The notes below the pieces were generated by a model that saw nothing but the letters and a program-made list of their open reading frames with translations, did no database searches and had not been told where the DNA came from. The position numbers were made by a program, and so were the translations under genes. DNA of 64,000 nucleotides from Haberlea rhodopensis (Eukaryota; Streptophyta; Magnoliopsida; Lamiales; Gesneriaceae), in NCBI GenBank assembly GCA_907163345.1, contig CAJQUN010000055.1, positions 1,302,001-1,366,000 of the forward strand, in the 5' to 3' direction. This document shows positions 47,949 through 60,676 of this stretch, piece by piece. How positions within the stretch are numbered: the first letter of the stretch is position 1; every line of letters begins with the position of its first letter.

Positions 47949-50075
47949 TGTAAAAACCCGGATTTGAGGTTATCCAACATCCGAGGTAATTGTTGCAAGT
48001 TAAACTCTTTTATAATTAACTAAAATTATATTGTGTTAGAGTTTAACTAGAACTCTAATTTGATTAAGATGGATTAATAAAGTGCCCTAGTGGGAATCAA
48101 AATCTTTTTAGATGAGGTTTCTCTTCTTCAAAACTCTAGCCAAGAGTTGCAATTCTTCAAGGAGTCATAGCCATCACAAAATCCTTCAATAAACCATTTC
48201 TTTCCAGCAACATGGATCGACCAAAATCTGGAAGATTTTATCCGAAAGACTCCACCCCTTTGTTCCTGATTTTTTTTGAGAAAAACACCAAGAGTCCAAC
48301 CATCACATGGTGTTCGAAAATCTCATCTTTTCCAGCATCCTAATCGAAAGAAAAGCTGATAAGTCCCAGCTGGTTCCACCTCTCCACAAGCTACCCAAGG
48401 TCAACACGAAATCTTGCAGGATATGCATCAACAAATCTGTGCAGTTTTGAATCCTAAATCTCGAAGGAATCCACACCCAATTGTTCCAGATTTGACCCCA
48501 ACCTTCAGCTATAAATATAGGTGCCAACCTTGGTGTATTCACATCACAAATTCAGTCTTCATCCTTCGAAAATTTCTGAGATTCTGCACATCATTAGCCG
48601 AAAACTCAGCATCCATTCTGCAACAATATTCTGCACCATAATTTGACCCTACAGCCATTAAAAATCTCCTCTTTACAGCAGCATAACTCGAAGGTTTTAC
48701 ATTGTGAATTGTCAAGAATTCTAGCCTCCAATAAGCCACAAAAATCCAGCGACCAAACCATCGAAACTTGGCAGAATTTGTTCTAAAATTTGACAGCAAC
48801 CATAACCAAGGAATCGAGCCTTGATTCTGTCCAAGTTTTCAGAAGCGTTTCAACACCCTGTTCCACCGAACTATCAGCAAGATTTCGAGAACCAAACCTA
48901 GTAAATCTTAGCCATAATCCAGCACCTATTCCATCGATAATTCCAGCCACAACCACCACCGAAAGATCAAGCTTTGTTCTGTATCCGTTTGTCGTTAGTT
49001 AATCACCAAAGTTGGCTGATAAATCTGTCCAAACTCTCTCATGTTTCCAGCAAGTTTCATGAACTAAAACCGAGAGGTTTTGGCCAAGTTTCCAGCAACT
49101 TAAACCACCCGGATACCGTAGCAATTCGTTCGAAAGTTTCCAGAATTTAATCGAGTTTTAGCATTCTGTTTGTGCTGTTAGCGAGCCAAGGAAGATTGGA
49201 ATCCATTCGTTTTATACCTCGATCAATCAAGCACGATACCAAGCACTGTAAGTGGGCTTTTGTTAAGTATTCGTTTCGTTTTCAAAAATACTATGTATGT
49301 TTTTAAATTCCCAATCGATATGTATTATGTTGAAATTATGAAAGTATTATTTTGTAAGCACGTTAAACTCGAAATCTAATTGGATTTGGATCCCCATGAC
49401 CCTGATGCGGTGGGATGTAACCGTTAAAAGAACCTTATACGGTGGTAATCCGTTGTTTCTGGATTATCCAGACCCTTTATTCGTGGGTTACCCGATGTTA
49501 TGACCTCATCTCTAGGAGGGTTAAGTCTAGAGACTGATATCAGTACCAAGAAGAGAGTAGAATGCTTTACTGTGCTTAAGTATATGAAAATTATGAACGA
49601 TATGTTATGTCATGGCTCGTAAGGGCAAATCAAGTATGTTAAGATACATTCATATCGGTTTATGCAAGTTTTATGATCCAAGTTTATGAAAATTATGTAT
49701 ATGTATGATATCGATTGTCCCCCACTTGCTGGGTGTTTTCCAAAGCACTCAACCACTTACTCTACATCCCCAGATAAAGCCAAAGAAGAATTAGAGCAAG
49801 AAGAAGAGCACCAATTTTGGGGTTGGTGAAATCAAGTCCGCTGCGTAGATCAAGACCTATTATGTTTTAAAGTTTTCCAGATTTAAGACAATTTTATTTA
49901 TTCAGTTGTTAAGTTTTTAATTCCGCATTTCTTTATTCATTGTAAAGACAATGGTTTTTATTTTTATGGAAAAAGACTGGTTTTTCAGTTGTTATGATAT
50001 TACGAGGCTTATTGGTTTCCTAGTTGTAATGGAAATCAATGCAGGTATTATTGACCCCGGTCTCGGGGCGTGACA
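47949..50075 (+). repeat. 5' LTR of element F
   Basis: 2127 bp. A TATA box candidate TATAAATA is at 48510-48517, identical in the 3' LTR at 56206-56213. Confidence 0.95.
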
Positions 50076-50081
50076 TTTTAG

Positions 50082-50093
50082 TGGTATCAGAGC
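50082..50093 (+). promoter_or_regulatory. Primer binding site of element F
   Basis: TGGTATCAGAGC, six bases after the LTR end. Confidence 0.93.
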
Positions 50094-50816
50094 TAGCCAG
50101 GTTCCATAATCCCGCTGGGAAAAGTATTCTAGTTAAGGAAGTAACTAGAAGAAAATTCCGGTTGAAATAGACCAACTGGAGAAATAAATACAGTTGGGTG
50201 AAAATTGTCGTTTCATGATAATTACGATAATCAGAAGTCCAATCTGATTAATCACATGAATACGAAAATTTTTGAATTCTTAAAATTTTCAGTTTCTGTT
50301 TTTAAAATTTTATTTTCGAAAAATCGATTTTTAAGAATTATTTTCGGATTTTTTTTCGATTTTCGTACAGTAAACCCTAAGCTCCAAGTCGTCGCTGCCG
50401 CCTGCCGCCACGATAGCCGTCGACGAGTATACCATTCGAACCGTCTCTTCCAGTCGACCCTACTGTCCAAATTTCATGTCGATTGGATTTGATTTGCCCG
50501 GTCAATTTCGCATTTGAAATCTAAGAACCCTAATTCCCAAATTGGTTCATTTCCCCGATTTTCTGAGCATATGTTGATCGTTTTGAAATTAAAAATTTTC
50601 GTGTGATTACTCCAGCCAGTCGATCATTAACCCTCTGCCAATTTCAGATTTCAAGCTCCGATTAGGGATTAATTCGAAACCCCTATTATTTCGAATTTTA
50701 GAACCCTAATTTTCGAATTTAAAAAAAAAAAAAAAAATTCCGGAATTCAAATTCTTGCTTTTGATACTTGATTTTATGATTTGTCAAGTATTTAATTCCG
50801 TGTTTGGGTTTAGGTG
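50094..50816 (+). other. Element F leader
   Basis: Untranslated leader with an A15-17 run near 50725. It ends TTGGGTTTAGGTG before the ATG at 50817; the same words precede ORF1 of element A. Confidence 0.7.
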
Positions 50817-51506
50817 ATGACAACCCGAGCGCAATCTGTCCAGATTCTCAGTATGGAGCAAGAAATTGAGAAGCTCAAGGAAGCCAAAGCTGAACTGATA
50901 GAAGTTGCGGAACATCTGAGAGGCGATGTCCATAGAATTAGCTACTATCATCATCAAGCTAATGAGCAGCTTGAGGGAACTAAGGAAGAAGTAGCTAGAA
51001 TAGATGAACTCCATAGGACTGCAGAGGAAAAATGCGTAGTCCAAAGGCAGCAACTTGATCAAATGGCTGATCATATTCTCTCACTTCAAAATACGAACCA
51101 TCGCCTGTCTATAAGAAGCAATGGTTACTGGGGTATAGTCACTCATCTCCTGAATGTCAACAGTGATCTAAGGGAAGCCATTGATCACATGAGAAATCTT
51201 CTGGATGTTGTCGATTCAGATGAAGATTCAGACGAAGACCCTGAGGGAGAACCCATGCAGGAAGATGAACCCAGGATAGAAGACATACCCGTTGTACAAG
51301 AATTTCCGGATGTCTTTCCTGAAGAGCTGCCCGGTTCTGTTCCAAACCGAGAATTGAATTTGATATTAATTTGGTGCCAGTCGCTACACCAATTTCTAAG
51401 GCACCATACCGAATGGCTCCAGCCGAACTGAAGGAACTTAAGGAACAACTGCAGGAGTTATTGGACAAGAAACAAATCAGACCAAGTGTATCCCCATGGG
51501 GAGCTC
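50817..51506 (+). pseudogene. Element F ORF1 (acidic coiled coil) fused to the start of pol
   Basis: Starts MTTRAQSVQILSMEQEIEKL. Residues 1-110 or so are Glu/Lys/Leu/Gln-rich and look coiled-coil; the segment SDEDSDEDPEGEPMQEDEP is very acidic. It continues in frame into IEDIPVVQEFPDVFPEELPG, the conserved linker before reverse transcriptase, so the gag and protease that should lie between are gone. A one-base deletion near 51350 shifts the frame; the pol sequence continues in the other frame (APYRMAPAELKELKEQL, IRPSVSPWGA) up to the solo LTR at 51507. ORF1 is homologous to 12404-12830 in element A, where gag is still present. Confidence 0.8.
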
Positions 51507-52989
51507 TGATAAGTGTATTTTATACACTTATATTTCTTCTTATTTTGCATGATTTAGTGTTGGTATTCGAGCAGAATTACGTCTTTTGTTGTTGTTTTGA
51601 TGTTTTGCAGGAATCCAAGGAATTAAGCATTTTATTACTAAAAGATGATGAAAAATACATAAATGTGACAAGAATTCAAATTGGGAATCAACATTGAAAA
51701 ATCGTGCACCGGGATAGTGGATATATTATTTTATATAGGAGACTTTTATCACTTGAAGAAAATAAAGGAGAAGATATTATAGAATAATGGGAACATTCAG
51801 ATTTGGTGGAGACAAGGAAACAAATCTGATTGGTTTTATCAAGATTCACGCACGAAGAGACGTAAATAAAGAAGGAGATTGGACGAAAATATATGGAGAG
51901 GAACACTTTCACGAGAAAAGGAAAGAATTGAAGAGATTTATTTTTAGGAGAGGAGATTTGAAAAGGAAAGAGGCAGACTTGAGAAATAGAAGAGAGAAGG
52001 GACGTACATAAAAAGAGGGGAACAGACGTGAGAGGAGGGGGATTCATGAAGGAAATATTTTGACGTGAAGAGCAATATACGTGCAAGAGCAGTAGCCGAG
52101 GCAAGAGCCGAGAGTGAACCAAGAAGGGGAGGAGATCATTCGAGGCGGTGCGCTTACAACGAAGGGTAGAGATTTTGACAACGGAGAAGACGACGGCGAC
52201 TACCGGAGACGGAGGGCCATCATCCAATTCGTTTGATTATCTATTCCCTTATGTTTATGATGATTAAGAACATGTCTATGTGTTTAAATACTTCTAGCAT
52301 GAGCTAATTTTATTTTCTAGGAGACGATGTAGCTTGTTTTGAAACTACGCTTATCATGAATTGAGTGAAGTTTATTTGGATTTCCGTATGGTTTATTTAT
52401 GTTTTCCTGTTCTTAATGCTTTTAATCTACTGTCCATGGATTGAATGATTCCATATTTGTGATCTATCACTCGGGAGAGGGGGTTGTGAATAGGAAAGAA
52501 GGAATTCGTATCGTGGTAGTTATATTGTTCGGAAGGCCTATAACTCCATAGAAGTCGTCATAGGAATTACTGCGCTTTTACAATTGTCTGATAATTCATC
52601 TTAGATAGGGATATCAAGATTAATGTTAGATAATTACTTCTGCTTAACACCCGGGAGGGGGAGTAGAAACAAATAAGAATTCTCGGCTAGTAAACTAAAA
52701 AATCCATAAAAATGGAAATCGAGGAATGATAAGTGTAGTGGATGAACAAGTGAAATCGTACTCCTAGATTCGTCTCCAACTGATTTCTTTTCAACTCAGT
52801 ATTTGATCATCGTTAGTAATTAATTTTTATTATTCGCATAACACTCAACTATTCGATTCTCTAAATAAAGCAAAGATTATTTTAATTCAGTACTTAGATT
52901 TAACTATTTAATCAATCTCTGTGGGTTCGACATCTTTCTATACTAAAACTTGACTACCGTGCGCTTGCGGTAAGGGATTTTACGCAACA
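51507..52989 (+). mobile_element. Solo LTR H nested in element F
   Basis: 1483 bp, TGATAAGTGTATTTTATACA to GGATTTTACGCAACA, with perfect duplication AGCTC at 51502-51506 and 52990-52994. Removing it and one AGCTC restores the reading across SPWGA and PVLFVKKKDG. The 3' end (GTGGGTTCGACATC, then GTGCGCTTGCGG) resembles Tat/Ogre-type Gypsy LTRs, from memory. No other copy is in the window. Orientation is from that end. Confidence 0.93.
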
Positions 52990-52996
52990 AGCTCCA

Positions 52997-55210
52997 GTGT
53001 TGTTTGTGAAGAAGAAAGACGGGAGCATGAGATTGTGCATCGACTACAGAGAGCTGGATAAGATCACAATCAAGAACAAGTACCCTCTTCCAAGGATAGA
53101 TGACCTGTTCGATCAACTCAAAGGCGCTAAAGTGTTTTCCAAGCTCGATTTAAGGACAGGCTATCACCAATTAAAGATTAAAGCAGAAGACGTGCCGAAA
53201 ACCGCATTTAGAACACGGTATGGGCATTACGAGTTCACGGTGATGCCATTTGGCTTAACAAACGCGCCAGCCGTATTCATGGATTTAATGAATCGTGTAT
53301 TCAAGCCATTCCTGGATGACTTTGTAGTAGTGTTCATCGACGACATACTCATTTACTCGTCGAGCAATGAGGAACACGAACAACATCTTCGCCTCACTCT
53401 ACAGACATTGAGAGAGAAGGAGCTCTACGCCAAATTTAATAAATGTGAATTTTGGCTAGAGAGCGTATCTTTCTTAGGACACATCATATCAAAAGAAGGC
53501 GTGTCAGTGGATCCTAAAAAGGTAGAGGCAGTTTTGGATTGGCATAGGCCAACGACAGTGACCGAAATCCGAAGCTTCTTGGGACTAGCTGGCTACTACC
53601 GGAAGTTTGTCGAAGGATTTTCGTCAATAGCAGTACCTCTTACAAAGCTCACACAAAAGAACGCAAAGTTCATATGGAGTGAAGAATGTGAGAAGAGCTT
53701 TGAGACTTTAAAGGAAAAGCTCTCAACTGCACCTGTACTGGTATTACCAACTGAAGACATGAGTTTCACTATTTATAGTGATGCATCTAAAGAAGGACTA
53801 GGATGTGTACTCATGCAGGAAGGAAGAGTGATTGCTTATGCTTCAAGACAGCTCAAGCCCCATGAGCAAAACTACCCTACGCATGACCTCGAGTTAGCCG
53901 CAGTAGTGTTCGCCTTGAAGATTTGGAGACACTATCTGTATGGCGCCAAGTGTGAAGTGTTCACAGACCATCAAAGCCTCAAGTACTTGTTCACTCAAAA
54001 GGAACTCAACATGAGGCAGAGACGATGGATCGAACTTCTAAAAGACTACGATCTCACTATTAGCTACCACCCCGGCAAGGCAAACAAAGTAGCAGATGCT
54101 TTGAGCCGGAAAGGCAAAGGAAAAATAATTTTAGCTACGGTCTCAGCTCAACCTTGTCTTCGAGAGACCATCAAGCTAAGCCAAGATCAAGATCCGAGCC
54201 TAACCAAGCTAAGAGAACAAGTCAGGGAGAAGAAAATTACGGACTTTGAGATCGATAACAATGGAATCCTGTGGATGAAAGGACGACTATGCGTGCCAGA
54301 TGTGAACAACATAAGACAAGAAGTAATGTCTGAAGCGCACAAGTCAAAGTTTTCAGTTCACCCTGGGAGTACAAAGATGTACAAGGATCTGAAGGAAAGT
54401 TTTTGGTGGAACGCAATGAAAAAGGACGTAGCTGAATTTGTCGCCCGATGCTTGGTATGTCAACAAGTTAAAGGTGAGCATCAAAGACCCGGAGGACTTC
54501 TTCAACCTCTGGAAATCCCTGAATGGAAATGGGATCACATCTCCATGGATTTTGTCGTGGGACTACCAAAGTCAAAGCAGAGCCATGACGGAATATGGGT
54601 AATTGTTGACAGACTAACCAAGTCAGCACACTTCCTACCAGTCCGCATGAACTACAACTTGGATAAGTTGGCAACACTATATATGGACAATATAGTGAGA
54701 TTGCATGGTGTCCCAGTGAGCATACTATCGGACAGAGATCCCAGATTCGTGTCGCGTTTCTGGAAAAGCTTTCAGCAAGTTATGGGAAGTAAGGTAACTC
54801 TTAGCACGACCTATCACCCGCAAACCGATGGCCAGACAGAGAGGACTATCCAAACCCTCGAAGATATGCTAAGAGCTTGTGTATTGGATTTAACTACAAA
54901 TTGGAGCGAACTATTACCTCTAGTCGAGTTTGCTTACAATAACAGCTATCATAGTAGTATTGGGATGGCGCCATACGAAGCACTCTATGGGCGCAAATGC
55001 CGATCACCCTTATACTGGGATGAAGTAGGAGAAAGAGATATCACCGGACCAGAGTTAGTACAAGCTACTACTGACAAGATAGCCATCATCAGAGATAGGC
55101 TTAAGACAGCCCAGGACCGACAGAAAAGTTGGGCTGATTTGAAAAGGAGACCAGTGGATATCGAGATTGGTGAAAAGGTCTACGTAAAGATTTCACCAAT
55201 AAAGGAGTGA
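52997..55210 (+). pseudogene. Element F pol: reverse transcriptase, RNase H, integrase (737 uninterrupted codons)
   Basis: Reverse transcriptase (residues about 1-200) has KKKDGSMRLCIDYRELD, VMPFGLTNAPAVF and the catalytic FIDDILIYSS. RNase H (about 250-375) has TIYSDASKEGLGCVL, HDLELAAVVFALK and VADALSRKG. Integrase HHCC (about 450-495) has CLVCQQVKGEH; the core has SMDFVVGLPKS, LSDRDPRFVSRF and HPQTDGQTERTIQTLE (D, D, E). The frame is open for 2.2 kb, the longest in the window, and stops at 55208-55210 because one G is missing in the integrase C-terminal region (SPIKE then stop). The apparent start is only the first codon after the solo LTR. The rest continues at 55207. Confidence 0.93.
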
Positions 55211-55644
55211 TTAGATTTGGCAAAAAGGGAAAGTTGAACCCAAGATATGTGGGACCATTTGAAGTTTTAGAAAAGGTGGGAACGCTAGCATACAAAATAG
55301 CACTACTGCCAAATCTGTCAAGAATTCACAATGTCTTCCACGTATCACAACTAAGGAAGTACATTGCCGACCCAAGTCATGTACTTGAAGCAGAACCCCT
55401 AGTAACTCAAGGGAACTTAGACGAGACATTGAATTACGAAGAAATCCCAATCCGTATTCTGGATACCAAGGATCAAGTTCTGAGAAGAAGGACCATTCCT
55501 TACGTCAAGGTCCAATGGTCAAACCATACGGAAAGAGAAGCTACTTGGGAAATGGAAGAATCGATGCGGGAAAAATACCCATATCTTTCCATGATCAAGC
55601 TGACTCGAGTTTCGAGGACGAAACTTCCAATAAGGAGGGAGGGA
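55207..55644 (+). pseudogene. Element F integrase C-terminus and chromodomain-like tail
   Basis: Frame shifted relative to the preceding ORF by the one-base deletion near 55205. It encodes IRFGKKGKLNPRYVGPFEVL (GPY/F-type fold), FHVSQLRKYI, then VKVQWSNHTEREATWEMEE, a chromodomain-like motif typical of Tekay/Del. It ends SRTKLPIRREG at the polypurine tract (55632-55644) and stops inside the LTR start. Confidence 0.88.
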
Positions 55645-57772
55645 TGTAAAAACCCGGATTTGAGGTTATCCAACATCCGAGGTAATTGTTGCAAGTTAAA
55701 CTCTTTTATAATTAACTAAAATTATATTGTGTTAGAGTTTAACTAGAACTCTAATTTGATTAAGATGGATTAATAAAGTGCCCTAGTGGGAATCAAAATC
55801 TTTTTAGATGAGGTTTCTCTTCTTCAAAACTCTAGCCAAGAGTTGCAATTCTTCAAGGAGTCATAGCCATCACAAAATCCTTCAATAAACCATTTCTTTC
55901 CAGCAACATGGATCGACCAAAATCTGGAAGATTTTATCCGAAAGACTCCACCCCTTTGTTCCTGATTTTTTTTGAGAAAAACACCAAGAGTCCAACCATC
56001 ACATGGTGTTCGAAAATCTCATCTTTTCCAGCATCCTAATCGAAAGAAAAGCTGATAAGTCCCAGCTGGTTCCACCTCTCCACAAGCTACCCAAGGTCAA
56101 CACGAAATCTTGCAGGATATGCATCAACAAATCTGTGCAGTTTTGAATCCTAAATCTCGAAGGAATCCACACCCAATTGTTCCAGATTTGACCCCAACCT
56201 TCAGCTATAAATATAGGTGCCAACCTTGGTGTATTCACATCACAAATTCAGTCTTCATCCTTCGAAAATTTCTGAGATTCTGCACATCATTAGCCGAAAA
56301 CTCAGCATCCATTCTGCAACAATATTCTGCACCATAATTTGACCCTACAGCCATTAAAAATCTCCTCTTTACAGCAGCATAACTCGAAGGTTTTACATTG
56401 TGAATTGTCAAGAATTCTAGCCTCCAATAAGCCACAAAAATCCAGCGACCAAACCATCGAAACTTGGCAGAATTTGTTCTAAAATTTGACAGCAACCATA
56501 ACCAAGGAATCGAGCCTTGATTCTGTCCAAGTTTTCAGAAGCGTTTCAACACCCTGTTCCACCGAACTATCAGCAAGATTTCGAGAACCAAACCTAGTAA
56601 ATCTTAGCCATAATCCAGCACCTATTCCATCGATAATTCCAGCCACAACCACCACCGAAAGATCAAGCTTTGTTCTGCATCCGTTTGTCGTTAGTTAATC
56701 ACCAAAGTTGGCTGATAAATCTGTCCAAACTCTCTCATGTTTCCAGCAAGTTTCATGAACTAAAACCGAGAGGTTTTGGCCAAGTTTCCAGCAACTTAAA
56801 CCACCCGGATACCGTAGCAATTCGTTCGAAAGTTTCCAGAATTTAATCGAGTTTTAGCATTCTGTTTGTGCTGTTAGCGAGCCAAGGAAGATTGGAATCC
56901 ATTCGTTTTATACCTCGATCAATCAAGCACGATACCAAGCACTGTAAGTGGGCTTTTGTTAAGTATTCGTTTCGTTTTCAAAAATACTATGTATGTTTTT
57001 AAATTCCCAATCGATATGTATTATGTTGAAATTATGAAAGTATTATTTTGTAAGCACGTTAAACTCGAAATCTAATTGGATTTGGATCCCCATGACCCTG
57101 ATGCGGTGGGATGTAACCGCTAAAAGAACCTTATACGGTGGTAATCTGTTGTTTCTGGATTATCCAGACCCTTTATTCGTGGGTTAGCCGATGTTATGAC
57201 CTCATCTCTAGGAGGGTTAAGTCTAGAGACTGATATCAGTACCAAGAAGAGAGTAGAATGCTTTACTGTGCTTAAGTATATGAAAATTATGAAACGATAT
57301 GTTATGTCATGGCTCATAAGGGCAAATCAAGTATGTTAAGATACATTCATATCGGTTTATGCAAGTTTTATGATCCAAGTTTATGAAAATTATGTATATG
57401 TATGATATCGATTGTCCCCCACTTCCTGAGTGTTTTCCAAAGCACTCAACCCCTTACTCTACATCCCCAGATAAAGCCAAAGAAGAATTAGAGCAAGAAG
57501 AAGAGCACCAATTTTGGGGTTGGTGAAATCAAGTCCGCTGCGTAGATCAAGACCTATTATGTTTTAAAGTTTTCCAGATTTAAGACAATTTTATTTATTC
57601 AGTTGTTAAGTTTTTAATTCCGCATTTCTTTATTCATTGTAAAGACAATGGTTTTTATTTTTATGGAAAAAGACTGGCTTTTCAGTTGTTATGATATTAC
57701 GAGGCTTATTGATTTCCTAGTTGTAATGGAAATCAATGCCGGTGTTATTGACCCCGGTCTCGGGGCGTGACA
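55645..57772 (+). repeat. 3' LTR of element F
   Basis: 2128 bp, nearly identical to 47949-50075. Confidence 0.95.
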
Positions 57773-57777
57773 TGTTT

Positions 57778-58268
57778 GGACCAAGATGTGATCTTCATGG
57801 AACACCCGGATGTAAACATCTTTAAAGATGTGTTTAGTGTTGGTCGGTAGCCGTGTTGTTGCCCAATCCGTGTGGCATTGTGGTGTAACTACTCCTTATT
57901 GGAGGTGAGTTTGGAAACGGAAGCCGATTATGGTTATGTACACTGTAGTGTACTGGTGATTACTTTGGTAGCGATGTATGTTTAATATTCGTTGGCTATA
58001 TCGTAGAGATATCATTGGGACAATATCTATTTTGGAATCACGAATGATTCGTTCGATTTGCAGTTATGGTTGGCTGACTGCTTTGAAATGGCTGACATTG
58101 GTTGCACTGACGTTCGGTTGGGGTTATAATGGTTTGGGAGGTTTATCCATTCCAGGTTCTGGTGCGAGGTCAGTGTCCTCGCAGTTGGAATGTCGTTCAT
58201 GATATGTTCATGATTCGTCGATGTAACCGTTTGGGTTGCGTAGTCTCGGCGTTCGTTGAGTACGCCTT
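57778..58268 (+). other. Element G internal region right of F
   Basis: Short remnant between the F duplication and the truncated 3' LTR. No polypurine tract is visible before 58269; the boundary is a deletion junction. Confidence 0.6.
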
Positions 58269-60676
58269 TGGTAATAATCCTTAATGGATTATATTTATGG
58301 CAATTATGAATTAATTGTGGTTTTGGGACTCTCGGAAATTTTTTTAAACCCGATATTTGGAGTCATTGGACCCAAGGATGAGATTGTACTCTCGTCGTGG
58401 TGATAACCTTGGAATTTGGTCCTTGGTGGGATTTGGGGTCCGGAGTACTTTGTACAGGGGGCTGGTAATGGAATTAGAGTTGGAGAGATGATTTTTGAAA
58501 ACAGATGATTTTTAATGAGTCATGGTGTATTTGTGGAGGGATTGGTATTTTGGAGTTTTGGTACTATATATACCAAGTGGACTCGATATTCCGTCATTTT
58601 GGCACGGAACCCTTCCCTCTCTTCCCTCTCTCCTCGCTCAAGCCCTTCCCCTCATTTCCCCTCTTTTCCCTTGGTGGGAAAAATCCTTGGTAGCTTGGCT
58701 CGGGAGCCGATTTTCTCGAAGATAATCAGGTATTAATCTTCCCTTCGTCTTTGTCTTCAATTTGATAGTGGTATGGTGGGTTTTGGTTGAGTATTTTGTT
58801 AGGTTTGGTAATTGGGGTTTTTGATAAAAATCCAAAGTTGAATTTTTAGTGTTTTTATTGGTTACAAATGGTGTATTGGATGTGTTGAGGAAGTTAGGGG
58901 TGTTGGTTTTGAGTTTGGGTGTCAAAAACACCATGGAAGCTCAAATATCTCAAAAAATCGCATGTCATCGCGACGAGCAGCTGGAAATTGGTGACGATGT
59001 ACAGTGCTGGCGATCGATCGCCAAGTCGACGATCGATCGCGAGGCGATTAGCGATCGATCGCGGAGACGCACGATCGATCGCGAGATCATTCTGTTTGGC
59101 AGCGGGTGCGCGCGATCGATCGCGACAGAAGCGGCGATCAATCGCGGCCCGAAGTGTGGTGTTTTTTTTTTCAAATATTTTGGAAAACGTCGGGATTTTG
59201 GAACCGAGGTTTAAAGGGGCCGTTTCCGGGGCAATGACTACATTCCAATGGGAATGCTACACTTTGGTTGGAGCTAAAGTTTAATAAAACGGGATTCTCG
59301 ATTGAGTTTTTGGCTATCTTTTAAGCTTGTAAAATGGTATATTTTGGGTATTATGCATGCTTAGCCGGTGGGCTTTTATTTTGGTAATCGTCATGGATAG
59401 ACGATAGGTTTGAAATTTTTGAACGTGCTTGGGCACGTGGTTGCATGCTTGTGTTTGATTGTGAGTTATTCATGTGTTAGCACATAATTCATCGGGTCGT
59501 GGGACTCAGGCAAGGTGGGACTCGAACCACGAAATTATAAGGTACGTATAACGTACGAACATAGCCTGTTATAATATTACAACTGCGAATTGCATGGTAT
59601 GTGGTAATTGCAATGAATGAAGGTTGAAATGCATGGTATAGGGTGCTTGTAATAAATGGACAGTAAAATGTACAATATTTGGTAATTCTGATAAATGGAA
59701 ATACACTGGGAATTATTTAGTGCCGCCTTGAGCGAGCAACGATTGAGATGTTATCGCCGTTGAGCGATAGCGTGCGTGGGGTTTGAAATGCCGCTATTGT
59801 GGAACGAGCAATGAAATAAGAACATGGAATCATTGGTTAGATATATGTGATAGCTAGGTCTTTTATACATAATGATTTTACCATATTGATTATGGAACTG
59901 GCATAATAGAAATGGTATTTATTAATCTATGTGGCGATTAACTGGCTTTGAGAATTTGATGAGTTTGATTATTTTGAGAACATGGACGATACAGGGGATC
60001 CCGGATGAGGATGATACCATCCAGGGAGTATCATTTATATTCATGGCATTTACATTTTGTAAATTATGAATTGTAATATTATGATTATTAGATTAGTGGT
60101 GTTGGTATGCTCACCCCATGTGGGGGCTGTTTCTGTTGGGGCACGTGATACAGGTGTAGCAGCAGCTGTGAAGTTGAGCTCGGGCTGTTGATTTGAGGTA
60201 CTTCCAGGATTGAGGTACTAGAGCTGGTTGAATAAGTACACAGATCCAGTGTTGAGATCGAACTGTGCTTGGGAGGTGCTTCCAGGATTGAAGTACCAGT
60301 CATGATATCTGGTAGAGTATTTTATACATTAGATACACGCTTATTCGTTGGGTGCTCTCATGTGAGTACGTCTTTACGTGTATATGAAATGTATAAATGT
60401 GCATGATTTTCTCTCTTCATTTAGGGTTACATGCAATTAAATACGAAATTGCTAAATGAACTGAGAGTATGTTAGTGTATTATTATTAAGGTGCACACCA
60501 TGAAAAAGGTTTTGGTTGGGAAGTTGAACATTATGGAGTTCTAACGCAAGAAATTTTATAGATGGTATATGGTGTTATAATTGCATGTGGTTTCCTTCTC
60601 ATTATCATATGATTGTATGCGCTAATGGCATGTGTTAATACACTAATAACGAGTTAAGGGCACGGGGGTCCTTACA
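58269..60676 (+). repeat. 3' LTR of element G, first 36 bp missing
   Basis: Homology to the 5' LTR starts at TGGTAATAATCC (58269; 42074 in the 5' LTR). It keeps the TATA-like TATATATA (58565-58572) missing from the 5' LTR. Many substitutions and indels separate the two copies. Confidence 0.9.

Larger units (their letters stand above)
47949..57772 (+). mobile_element. Element F: young Tekay/Del-like Gypsy retrotransposon, gag-protease deleted
   Basis: LTRs 47949-50075 and 55645-57772 (TGTAAAAACCCGGATT..CGGGGCGTGACA), perfect duplication TGTTT at 47944-47948 and 57773-57777. Primer site 50082-50093; polypurine tract AAGGAGGGAGGGA at 55632-55644. By eye the LTRs differ at roughly a dozen bases plus one 1-bp indel, about 0.6%. 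Gag and protease are deleted so that the upstream ORF runs straight into pol. A solo LTR (51507-52989) splits pol. Confidence 0.95.
42038..60676 (+). mobile_element. Element G: decayed LTR retrotransposon hosting element F
   Basis: It runs from TGTGACGTTCGG to GGGGTCCTTACA. Perfect target duplication AAATT at 42033-42037 and 60677-60681. 5' LTR 42038-44409, primer site 44414-44425, 3' LTR 58269-60676. Without F the internal region is about 4.0 kb and has no intact gene; a protease-like motif (VDTGGGSA) survives at about 47860, next to the F insertion. Reverse transcriptase and integrase are absent. Gypsy is likely from the LTR length and primer site, but the clade cannot be told. Confidence 0.92.

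Noticed and set aside
48303..48999. Repeated open frames in both F LTRs (also 55999-56698)
   Set aside because: Present in the two LTR copies, frames on both strands, no known domain; LTR sequence, not genes.
51787..52227. Open frames inside solo LTR H
   Set aside because: Charged or Ser/Phe-rich translations of purine-rich LTR sequence with no family resemblance.
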